Source: Chamaecrista fasciculata
Lineage: Eukaryota > Streptophyta > Magnoliopsida > Fabales > Fabaceae
DNA length: 64,000 nt
Reading direction: 5' to 3'
Assembly (NCBI GenBank): GCA_003254925.1
Contig: QANZ01044650.1
Span: 67,594-131,593, forward strand
The notes under the pieces are model-generated. The model had not been told where the DNA came from, made no database searches, and saw only the letters and a list, made by a program, of their open reading frames with translations. Shown piece by piece: positions 49,633 through 59,339 of the stretch (position 1 is the first letter of the stretch; each line of letters begins with the position of its first letter). The position numbers and the translations under genes are program-made.

Positions 49633-51150
49633 TCATTTAGTCAATGGGTCAGCAAGATTGTCTTTTGACCTTACATAGACAACAGTGATGATCCCATCTG
49701 AAAGTAGTTGTCTTATGTATTCATGTCTTAAGGCTATATGTCTTGACTTACCATTGTAAATCTTACTCAATGCTCTAGACATAGTTGCCTGACTATCACA
49801 ATGCAAGAGAACAGCTGGCATAGGTTGTGGCCACAACTCAATATCTAATAACAAATTTCTCAACCATTCTGCCTCTTTTCCTGCGGCTGCTAAAGCCAAA
49901 AATTCAGACTCCATTGTAGAATGAGTGATACAAGTCTGTTTTTTAGAAGCCCATGAAATAGCTCCTCCACCCAAAGTAAATATCCAACCGGATGCTGACT
50001 TATTGTCACTTACACTAGTTATCCAACTAGCATCACAGTATCCTTCTAAAACTGAAGGAAACTTATTATAAGACAATGCATAGGACTTTGTTCTTTTAAG
50101 ATAACCAAAAATTCGTCCTATTGCTTTCCAATTATCACTACTAGGATTATGTGTGTATCTGGACAGTTTCCCAACAGCAAAAGCTATAGCAGGTCTAGTG
50201 CAATGCATTGCATACATTAAACTACCAATTGCACTGGCATAGTCTAATTGACTAACTGATCTACCCGAGTTTTCAACCAACTTTTCAGATACATCATATG
50301 GCGTATTATATTCTTTAATACCCAAATGATTAAACTTGGTTAGAAGCTTGTCAATGTAATGTGTTTGATTTAAAGTAAAACCTCCATTACATTTTTTAAC
50401 TTTAATTCCTAAGATAGTATCAACTTCTCCCAAATATTTCATTTTAAACTGAGAAGACAAATACTTCTTAGTATCCTTAATACCTTGCATGTTGGTACCT
50501 ATGATTAACATGTCATCAACATATAGACATATTATCACACCATAATTTTTTGTGAACTTAGAGTAAATGCACATATCTGCTCCATTATGTTTGAAACCAT
50601 TTGATAATATTACTTTATCAAACTTTTCATGCCATTGTTTTGGTGCTTGTTTTAATCCATACAAAGATTTAATCAATCGACACAGTTTCTTTTCATTACC
50701 AGGAAGCACAAATCTCTCAAGTTGCTTCATATAAACTTCCTCATTTAGATCACCATTTAGAAATGTTGTTTTCACATCCATTTGATGAATGTATAAATCA
50801 TAAATTGATGCTAATGCAAAGAGAACTCTAATAGAAGTGATCCTTGCCACAGGAGCATAAGTGTCAAAATAATCTACTCCTTCCTTTTGCCTAAACCCTT
50901 TAGCAACCAGTCTAGCCTTGAAAGTATGTAGAGACCCATCAGTATTATATTTCTTCTAAATACCCATTTACACCCAATGGGTTTAGAATTATGAGGCAAA
51001 TCAGTTAATTCCCATGTACCATTAGATAGAAGGGAATCCATTTCATCATTTATGGCCTCCTTCCAAAAAGGAGAATCTCTTGAAGCTATTGCTTCACTAT
51101 ATGTTCGGGGATCGTCTTCCACATTAAGAACGATAGGAATTTTATTAAGC
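49633..51150 (-). pseudogene. copia reverse transcriptase/RNase H remnant
   Basis: The coding order on the minus strand is WKEAINDEMDSLLSNGTWEL and GCKWVFRR (about 51090-50960), then a frameshift near 50940. RT follows, with [24 protein letters not shown] and the catalytic YVDDML (about 50510), and then RNase H with [15 protein letters not shown] and [13 protein letters not shown] follows LTK at 49633-49635 in place of the next coding residue. Gag, protease and integrase are missing. It resembles the Tnt1-like wing of Ty1/copia but I do not assign a lineage. The 405-codon open stretch suggests a moderately recent copy. Confidence 0.92.
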
Positions 51151-51270
51151 TTATATATATATATATTCAATTCAATTATTATAAATGGCTTAACAATCAT
51201 TTATATACCCTTCTCAATTCTATAACTTATCCAATGTGAGACTTTAATTACTAACTATACTAACAAAAAC

Positions 51271-51720
51271 AACGTCTTCTTTCTTCTCACAGTTTTATTC
51301 TTCAAATTGTTGTCGTTCATCACTGTCATTCATTGTCGTTACTTGTTGTCATCGTTAATCGTTATTGTAGTTGTCGTTCACAGTAATGGTCATGAATAGC
51401 AACAATGACAACAACGACAATAGTTATGAATGGTGGGATCGATAAATGACAGTGATAAACAACAAAGGTCATGATGACGATGGTCATGAACAACAACAAC
51501 GACAATAGTTATGAACAGCGAAAACGACCATGATCATGAGCAACGACAAAAATAACAACGATGATGGTTTTGAATAGCGACTGCAACTGGGCATGAATAG
51601 GAGCAATGACAATGAATGGTTAGAGTGAACGGCGACATCGATGAACAACAACGATAAATGTCAAAGGTAAAACAACTTGAAAAAAGAGACTTGGAAAAAA
51701 GAAAAACAAAAGGGAATTGA
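51271..51720. repeat. Degenerate trinucleotide-like repeat tract
   Basis: The left part is built of GTTGTCGTTCATCACTGTC-like units and the right part of the complement type (AACAACGACAATAGTTATGAA, GATGGTCATGAA). The whole is an imperfect inverted arrangement. No open coding frame persists. Confidence 0.6.
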
Positions 51721-51964
51721 AGCTAAAAACGTGAAAACACGGTCTCAAAAGAAGAAAAGATTGGGTGTAATGGCAAAAAAAATTGATATGGGACACATGG
51801 CATAGTGTGGGTCATTAAATTTGATAAACGGCTCAAATTTTCTTGATGATAGAAACAACACATGAAAATTATGATAAATCACGATCCAGTGCCAACCAAA
51901 ACATGTTACTCACATTAGTTCAAAAAGTAAAATAAATAATAGAAATTTTGAGGTTTTAAAAAAA

Positions 51965-52125
51965 GGGTAAATTGCAATTTGGTACCCTGTGGTTAGGGGC
52001 GTTTCCCCTTTGGTACCCTGAAAGAAAAATTTTTGCATTGTGGTACCCCGTGGTTTGCTCCGTTAGCGATTTGGTCCCCTGAGGTTTTATTCTGTTAGGA
52101 TTTAACNCCAAATTGCAATTTACCC
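51965..52125. mobile_element. Mutator-like MITE with 9-bp TSD
   Basis: Termini are exact 18-bp inverted repeats: GGGTAAATTGCAATTTGG (51965-51982) and its complement (52108-52125). A nine-base direct repeat TTAAAAAAA flanks it (51956-51964 and 52126-52134), the size typical of Mutator-like elements. The 161-bp interior has TTGGTACCCTG-type repeats. A single N lies at 52107. Confidence 0.85.
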
Positions 52126-52488
52126 TTAAAAAAATAATAAATAGTTTGGAAACATAATCTAAGCAGTAAATGATAAATATAACTATTTTCACAATAATAC
52201 TCTAATAATGATTTAGAATTCATATATAGAACATTAGAAATTAATAAAATTCAAACACACTTCAAGATTTTAAAAAATTGAAAGAAAATGAAATATTAAC
52301 TACGAAGAAAGAGGAAGGTCTTTTTCTAGTTTTTCACAAGTATTCTTTCCACCCAAAATAATTATGTTCAAAATACTATAGTGCATTAGATGTGAACATT
52401 TTTCTAATAAGAATTTTGAACTTGAGTTCACCAATGTGTAAGAAACAATGCAATAGTGCATTAACTTAGTAGTTTAACATTTTCTTTC

Positions 52489-53013
52489 GGGTGCGTTTGG
52501 ATAATGGCATTTTAAATACTATGAAATTTCAAATGCTAGGGATTTAAATTACCTTCATTTCAATTTCTTGCATTTAAAAATACCATGTTTGGATAACAAG
52601 TATAAATTTAAATTACCATCATTTGAATTCAAATTTTTAGTTATATTTTGATACTCAATCAATTTTTTTAAAAAAAATTTCAATCCGATCGGGCCGAATT
52701 TTTCGAGCCGGGCCGGCCCGAGTCGAGTTTTTTGAAAAATTTCGCTCGGCCCGGCCTGGCTCGAAAAATTCGTGTTACACATGTCCATAGTTAGATAGAA
52801 AGGAAATTGAGAGTACAAGGTCCATAGAAGAATTTTAACAATTCCACCTCTTGAGGTGGAATTGTAAATGCTACCAAACAATACCATCTCAAATTCCCAA
52901 GAATTTTGAATTACTAGTATTCTAGTATCCAAACAATGCATTTTAATTACTAGTAAAGTAAATACCCTCCAAACAATACTTCCCCCCAAACTTTACCTCA
53001 TCCAAACACACCC
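52489..53013. mobile_element. Harbinger-like MITE with GC-rich palindrome
   Basis: The ends are GGGTGCGTTTGGATAATG and the complement of CATCCAAACACACCC, with two mismatches over 15 bp. Size is 525 bp. The middle (about 52685-52775) contains a palindrome: CGAATTTTTCGAGCCGGGCC pairs with the later GGCC-GGCTCGAAAAATTCG. No three-base TSD is obvious. The 144-codon ORF on the minus strand spans the element and is not a gene. Confidence 0.75.
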
Positions 53014-53426
53014 TAAATGTGGATGTCCTAGTTTCTTATATGGTGTAGATGCATGGCATCATAAGATAAGAGACCATAAGGGAAATCATGGAACTAGTTA
53101 TAGTTCACACTTCACATATTAGTCGTGGCAACTCCCTCATAGCTGAATTATGGGCGTTAATTAAAGAGCTTGAACTCGCAAATAGCATGAATCTGAATCT
53201 TCTTGAAGTAGAATCAGACTCATTGATCATTCCCTTTAATTTCTAATCAATAACCTAGACTCCTTCACACATATTCATTCTCTACACACTTATAATTATA
53301 TCTCAAATTGCAAGTACTTCTTTCTATTATTTTTTATAAAGTCGACTTGAAGCACACCTTCTAGGAAGCAAAATAGTTTTGACAATATTCTCGCAAATCA
53401 TTGACGTAAGAAGCGGTTACTATATA

Positions 53427-53868
53427 CACTACAAAAAAAAAAAAGGTAACTAATTTTTTTTTAAGTATAAACATTTCCTTAAGAGAACTTATTATATTTT
53501 TATATAATAGGTTACCTATTTGTTTTTATAGAGAACACAGCTTATATATTTGTCACGTGTATATAGCTTATTCTATACAGCTTATATATATTTTTATAAA
53601 AAATTATAACAAAAATATAATAAGCTGTATATAACAAAAAAAAAACACAAATAGAAAATAGCAAAAATAGTTTTGACAATATTCTCGCAAATAGGTAAGA
53701 AAAAAACACAGCTTATATATTTTTTATATAAGTTCTCTATTATTTTATTCTCCTTAAGGAAATGTTTATCCAAAATATTTCTTATAAAAAAAATTATAAC
53801 AAAAATATAATAAGCTGTATATAATAAGTTACCTATCTGTGAGAACAAATAGGTTATTTTTTTTAGTG
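53427..53868. mobile_element. CACTA-type MITE
   Basis: It begins CACTACAAAAAAAAAAAGG and ends with the complement of CACTAAAAAAAATAACC. Subterminal ATAAACATTTCCTTAAG is repeated in inverse (CTTAAGGAAATGTTTAT). Inside, TTATAACAAAAATATAATAAGCTGTATATA occurs in both thirds (about 53600 and 53795). A 23-bp phrase, GTTTTGACAATATTCTCGCA, occurs both just outside (53377) and inside (53670). Length is 442 bp; no ORF. Confidence 0.75.
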
Positions 53869-53985
53869 AGAATAAAATACGTGACAAATTTGTTCTACAT
53901 TATTATCAATCATGATAAAAAAATATTAAAGAGAACTTTTTGTATAATTAATAAGAAGAGAAAAAATAATTAAAATTTGTCATTG

Positions 53986-54069
53986 ACGGAACCAAATAAC
54001 AAATATATTTGGAATTGCGTATAATAAGGGAACCAAATAACAAATATATTTGGAATTGCGTATAATAAG
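53986..54069. repeat. Tandem duplication of about 41 bp
   Basis: The unit GGAACCAAATAACAAATA followed by TATTTGGAATTGCGTATAATAA occurs twice head to tail with almost no differences. It is non-coding. Confidence 0.85.
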
Positions 54070-55540
54070 TTTTCTCTTTTCATTAATTACAACAACTTCA
54101 TCTACAAATTAATGATGGATATGTTGCACCTAACGTTTATCTTAATTCACCTTATATAGCAAAATCTGGTTTAATTAAACGCACTATCTCTTCTATATAT
54201 ATATATATATATATATATGTGCTCCCTCGATCCTTTAAATCCACTGGATTTGCTTCTATCCATTTTACCACTTATAATTAATTAAGCAACACAACGCCAA
54301 TATTAAAGAGTTTAATTACTCATATAATGTCTAATACTTGAGTTTTCACAAATGGAAACCCAAAGCAACCATGCCAAAAGCATATATATTTTAAGAGCCC
54401 AATCATTTATTCCCATAATGTCACATACACGCTGATTAAAACATTTATATATATATGTGAAACAAAAAGGCTAAAATTGAAGTTTAATTATAGAAAATTA
54501 CTATTTTATGCTTGAAATTATAGAAAATTACTTTCGGGTCAAAAGTAACTTCTAATTCCAAACTTGTTGTAATCAGATTTAAAATGAGAGAAATATGACT
54601 TTCATTTATTTAATTATGAAATGAGTGATTCACTTTTGAAGCTCAATTTGACTTTGTTGGTTGATTATCCTAACTAAATAAGAAAACAATTGTAAAAAAA
54701 TAACTAGTGACTTCAAACTCGTTACAATTGAACTTAATTAAAATGAGAGAAATATAACTATATTCAATCATTGAGATCAATGAATAAAAGTTTTAAAAAA
54801 TATATAAGACAAATAAAAAAAATAAGTAAATAAAAAATAAATAAAGAATTAAATTGTAACTTACTAAAAAATAAGAGCTCAAAATTACACTTTACCATAT
54901 TTTTTTTTATAATGTCGCTGTTTTCGTATAATCAGACAACTAGCTAGAGCTTCAACTTTCCCTTGCAATTCAAACGTTTGCATCAAATACATATTATAGT
55001 GGCATGGGAAATGTTGTTCAATTCATAATAATTACTTTATACAAGTATTTTTATATATCCATTCATCCATATAGAGAATATTATAGTACCCAGTCCAAAT
55101 TTTGGCAGGAAGCTAGGATCTTTTGGACCCGGGCACATGGGCCTCGGATTTCAAAATCATGTTATTTACTATTTACATGCCATTTCTGCTTCATATTCTC
55201 ATGTAGCCATGTAGGTTCAGCTCATCGATCTCTCACTGAAATTGATATTAGTTTTGTGTCTTACATGGGCCTCACAAATTTGAAGTCACAATGCAAGTTC
55301 ACAACCTCGATCCACATACGAAATATATGTATTTCGCATTCGATAATTATCTCTAGAAACAAATCAAAATCATACCTGAACTATATATATATATATATAT
55401 TTAAATACTATACGTTTACTCAAGATATCTATTACTGTTTACTGATAATAATGACTAATTCTGACACGTTGTATATATAATAATTCAATATTATTATTAT
55501 TATTAATGGATTAATAAAATTAAGTTAATTAATTAATTAA
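54070..55540. other. AT-rich intergenic DNA
   Basis: It contains (TA)n at 54196-54218 and 55383-55400. No gene is recognised; the 158-codon ORF at 55004 is low complexity with no domain. Confidence 0.5.
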
Positions 55541-55925
55541 TGTTAAAAAGGATCACAAAGTGGTTGAGATATTTTGGAGAATATCTATCAAAATTATTAT
55601 ATAAATAATTCTGAAAACAATTATCACACACGTACGCATGATTTGGAAAAGAAGCAGTTTCTGAATGCTTAGAAAATGTAGGTGTAAAAGCAAAAAGGTA
55701 AAGCGCATAAGTCTCATCAGAGAAGTTGGCATAATTCACAACTGCGCAAAATATCATTTTGCTTTTTCAGAGAGTTCTCTCAACATCACCTTTTTAGTTT
55801 TCCTGCGTCTTGCTCCTGTTCAGAGGTGACATTTGCTGTGAACGTAATTCCGAGTTCGTAATCGTGATCGGTATCCCGTGTGGGTATCTCGAATAGTCAT
55901 TCCTGGTACGCCTGAATTCTTTCAT

Positions 55926-55936
55926 TGGTATCAGAG
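55926..55936 (+). other. Primer-binding site for tRNA-iMet
   Basis: TGGTATCAGAG lies one base after the LTR's terminal CA, matching the 3' end complement of plant initiator methionine tRNA. Confidence 0.92.
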
Positions 55937-56332
55937 TTGAGTTGCGTTTTTTTATGGTTTCCATGTTCTTTGTTGTTTATCTCGTGTGGTAGCCATGGAT
56001 GTATGAAATGTATGTTCATTTTTTTAAAGTTATTGTTTGCTATAGTGCTCCCATTGTATGTGTTTAACTATTAGAATCATTCTTGAATTTGTGATTCTCA
56101 ATGCATATGGTGGGACGAATTATAGTGTAGATATTTGTTTCTTATTTTTTTAATGATTGTGTGAAATTTTCATTTTCTAAAAATTTGTTTTCAGAACATG
56201 AAAATTATACCTCTGTGTAGAGCACGAAAAAACAAAAATTTTGACATAAAATTTATGCAAAACGGAGTTCAGATGTGACAATTATGGGTCTGCAAAGCTC
56301 ATAATTTATATCTGATTTTGCATAAATAATCT

Positions 56333-56384
56333 GGCTGGAGGTTGAAGATAACCTCCAGCAAAAACGGCGTTCATTAGCCGTTTC
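56333..56384 (+). other. Two adjacent hairpins in the copia leader
   Basis: CTGGAGGTT-GAAGAT-AACCTCCAG forms a 9-bp stem, and AAACGGC-GTTCATTA-GCCGTTT a 7-bp stem directly after it. In LTR elements, leader hairpins can mediate RNA dimerisation or packaging; that role is only a suggestion here. Confidence 0.6.
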
Positions 56385-56952
56385 GAATTTTATAATAAAA
56401 AAAAATTAAAATAATCCTTAAGTAGAGAAGTTACCGAAGCCCATAATTTATTATTAATTTAGATTATAATAATAATAAAACTATAATAAAAGGTTTATAG
56501 TGGGTGGGCCCAATGAAAGCCACGTGGCGCGTGTGGCCACATGGCAACTCGGTTAGTCAATCGGATGCCTGCACCGGAAAGCCGCCGACGTCAGGAAGCC
56601 AGCGGAGCAGCGCGTGTCGCTGGCAGAGGTCCCAAAGGTGGCGCGTGGATCTCACTCTCCCACGGTGGGATTGTGTGTTGCATTTTTCAACAATTTTTTT
56701 CTGCCAGTCTGTCTTCTAGGGGCGCGTGGTAGCGCGTGGGAGGTCAAAATGAGGTGCTGTTGGTCTCTTAAAAATCCATAAAATCGAGATCTTCATTTTG
56801 ATATATAATTCGATATATTTCAAAATTTAATTCGAGCCTGTTTTGGTGATTTTTATGTATTACTTATTTTTTTTTATTCTTTTCATTAGTAAAGATATAA
56901 AGGAAATTTTTGTACTTACTTAAAATATTTTTTTATTTTTCTTTAGGTGAAA

Positions 56953-57630
56953 ATGAGGCATGAGGCCTCTAATTGTACAGAAATCACCAAACATGATTTA
57001 TTGAAATATTCTTATCAAGACGATGAAATTTCAGTATATGAGCCTTGGGATGAGGAACCCGATGAGGACTCAGAAGAGGATCCTGAGGAAGATCTCGAGG
57101 AGAATATAGAGGAAAACCCCGATGAGGATCCCGAAGTGGATCCAGAGGAAGATCATCATGAAGAAGAACTGGTCGAGATGATGATCTCTGGCCCAACATC
57201 TTTAACCTTGTACCCATGTGATCCCCTCGAGTTGGAGACGAAAGTGATCTTTCAAGATGGTCAAGCTCTTCCAAACCAAGAGGATGACGTAGAGGAAGGA
57301 GAAGAAGTAGACCAACCTCTCACTCTAGCTTTGGCGATGGATATTGCCGAAAGAGAAGCAGCAGCTTTGACGAACCTAAAAGGCATCAACGAAGTCATCA
57401 AGCCTTATTTTCGTTACATGACCAACAAATTAAAGAGGATACAAATTTTTATCTTAGGTTCTTTTTGGAGCTAGTTAGAGCCAGCAAATTGAGGGGGATC
57501 CGATCACATAAAATCTGTAAACAAACATGGACTTGGGCTTTTAACAAGGTAGCTCCTAAAGTTATGGACACACCGGAGCTGAATGAAATAAAGGAAGTAG
57601 TGTTGAAGTACCTCGATGCACATATTTAAT
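56953..57630 (+). pseudogene. Unrecognised acidic ORF upstream of copia gag, one frameshift
   Basis: The open frame starts at ATG 56953, just after a splice-acceptor-like TTTTTCTTTAG. It encodes a strikingly acidic segment (DEEPDEDSEEDPEEDLEEN, then PDEDPEVDPEEDHHEEE) and an Ala/Leu-rich helix (LALAMDIAEREAAALTNLKG), and stops at 57472. A minus-one shift near 57440 continues with conserved-looking sequence (YLRFFLELVRASKLRGIRSH, TWTWAFNKVAPKVMD, VVLKYLDAHI) to a TAA at 57628. Together it would be about 225 residues. I do not recognise the family and find no zinc knuckle or protease motif. It sits between the PBS and gag of the same element. The shift is either decay or a sequencing error; the site is not a standard slippery heptamer. 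Confidence 0.5.
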
Positions 57631-58096
57631 GTGTTATTGTTTCTTTATTTCTTTTGTGATTTTGTTCATCACATGTTATGTAATTTCTTTGGAATTGTTG
57701 TGAACCATTGTTATTACATGTTTGTTTTAAATGAAGATATGTGTTCTTCTTATTTAATTATTTTTGTGTAAATAATTATTATATGCTTATCATAAGTGGG
57801 AGCTTCTAGAAGAAGGGTCTTCTAAGAGTTAAATAATAAATAAAATTTATTGAACACTTATATGTTATTTCTTGCGAGATAATAATAATTTTATTTGAAT
57901 CTATGTGATGAGAGCTACAAACGTATGTTCTTGATCATGGACCTTATAATTTTATTATTTTTTGACCAAGAATAATATAAGTATAAGACATTGTATACAT
58001 TCTTTGTGCAATAAACTTAGCAATAAAATCTTTGTCGTGTCTCTCTTATAGAGAAGACGAATAATAATGTGGGATGGGTTTGTCACAGACCCTAGA

Positions 58097-58335
58097 ATGG
58101 CGACGAAGAACATTATTGCCGAACTTAACAAGGGGAAAAAATTGAATGGGGATAACTGGGATATCTGGCATCGCAAGGTTCAATACATCTTAGAAGAGCA
58201 AGATGCGATTTAACCACTCACCAATGTTTTGGTCGAACCCGAGGAAGGGAATACCGCCCAACATAGGAGAGACTTAGAGGCTTACCAAGCTTGGAAGAAG
58301 AAGAATAGCATTGCAAGGAAGACATATAAATAGCA
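58097..58335 (+). pseudogene. copia gag N-terminus, broken
   Basis: MATKNIIAELNKGKKLNGDN, then WDIWHRKVQYILEEQDAI, resembles the N-terminus of copia gag proteins (UBN2-type). An in-frame TAA falls within the next codons (about 58211). The frame resumes (RRDLEAYQAWKKKNSIARK) and meets another stop near 58332. The rest of gag is absent because the element is truncated here. Confidence 0.8.
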
Positions 58336-58437
58336 AATTTACATGAATTTCCCCAGGAGTTCATCCCGTTCAGAAAAGAAAATCAAAACACAAACCAATA
58401 ATTTAAAATAAAGATCAAAATAGGACTTTGTATGAAA

Positions 58438-58456
58438 GTTCCCACAGACGGCGCCA
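58438..58456 (-). other. Primer-binding site of a Tat-like element
   Basis: On the minus strand this reads TGGCGCCGTCTGTGGGAAC, beginning with the TGG that pairs with a tRNA CCA end. It is one base from the LTR end at 58458. Ty3/gypsy Tat-type elements often have a TGGCGCCGT-starting PBS; I have not assigned the tRNA. Confidence 0.75.
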
Positions 58457-58457
58457 G

Positions 58458-59022
58458 TGATGAACCTGGTTCTAGTCGGGGGTCATTACTTGGTTCGGTG
58501 AAGCAACTCTGGGTCGGAAGTCACCTGCAAGTCAATGAATGCACAGGTGTGGCCCTACGATTCACCTCCGATGCTTAAGTTAGTAAAGGGTTGTGAGCTC
58601 AATAATCTTGATCGACTAGACAGAGAGCGTACCTTTTTCCAGTGTGAAGGGTTAACCTTTTATACTGGCTGAGGGAAATCTGGTGTGATCTTGCCATAAA
58701 TGTCTGGATCATTGATTGTGATCCCAGCTGATCTAATTGTGATCCTTGGCTCCCACGTAATTTCCTTTTCTGTGAAAGGTGCCTTGATAACTAAGGCGTT
58801 ATCAAAGGGAAAGGATCTCTGAGTGATTTGCCTTGATTGACAGCGGATCTTGATCAATCCTTGATTGGTTCCTGATTGATTCAAGGAATGTTTCCTTATT
58901 TTCTGGTGCGTGGGCGCCCACACCCTTCGTGACTGTGGGCATCCACACCTGATGGCGAGATACAGGGCGTTCATGCCTATGTGATCCATCCAGTGAGTCT
59001 GTAGCCTGCTGGATCAAGGGCA
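58458..59022 (-). mobile_element. LTR of a Tat-like/TRIM element, minus strand
   Basis: The LTR is bounded by TG (58458) and CA (59022), 565 bp. Read on the minus strand it has a TATA-like AGTATAAAAGG (about 58657) and then ACTTAAGCATCGGAGGTG (58566-58583). That is the same post-TATA motif class as the island at 1.9-2.45 kb. The internal part expected on the low-coordinate side ends after about 100 bp at the copia fragment. No partner LTR is seen, so it is a fragment. The 109-codon ORFs inside are chance. Confidence 0.78.
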
Positions 59023-59339
59023 TGCTATATATATCATTTGGGTTTATTGGGCATATTATCAATATATATATTCTAGTTGCACTCATTGAATGCTCCACAT
59101 AACTACACCATATACATATGCATGCATGCAATTAATGGGGTGAATTATGTAGGGAGAGCTTGAGAGATTTCAGTATAGCTAGCTAGCTAGTTGTTTAATT
59201 AATTTAATTTGTGCATACCTGAATTCGAAATATATAATTAATCAAACAATATATCAGACTCTCTCATGAGTCATGAGTGGTTACTTCATACATAAATATA
59301 TAATTAAGTAGCAGATGATGATGAAGACTATATATATTA

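Larger units (their letters stand above)
48392..51265 (-). mobile_element. Ty1/copia element with internal deletion, TSD AAAAC
   Basis: The element runs from TGTTAGGAG at 48392 to CTATACTAACA at 51265, so TG...CA on both strands. The five-base direct repeat AAAAC flanks it (48387-48391 and 51266-51270). The complete 3' LTR is 48392-49036 (645 bp), followed on the minus strand by the polypurine tract AAGTGGGGGAT. The other LTR survives only as about 110 bp (about 51155-51265), matching 48925-49036. It then passes through (TA)n directly into reverse transcriptase sequence. PBS, gag, protease and integrase are absent. At 2,874 bp it is a deletion derivative. Confidence 0.92.
55541..58335 (+). 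mobile_element. copia retrotransposon, 5' part (LTR, PBS, leader ORF, gag start)
   Basis: A 384-bp LTR (TGTTAAAAAG at 55541 to TTTCA at 55924) is followed by TTGGTATCAGAG (55925-55936), the standard plant primer-binding site for initiator tRNA-Met. A leader of about 2.1 kb precedes gag (ATG at 58097). Past about 58335 the element is cut off by sequence of another LTR element. No polymerase region or 3' LTR remains. Confidence 0.87.

Noticed and set aside
52555..52989. 144-codon minus-strand ORF
   Set aside because: It lies wholly within a MITE with terminal inverted repeats.
57440..57475. Programmed minus-one frameshift in the acidic ORF
   Set aside because: The local sequence (CAA ATT TTT ATC in the zero frame) does not form a standard X XXY YYZ heptamer, so simple mutation or sequencing error is more likely.
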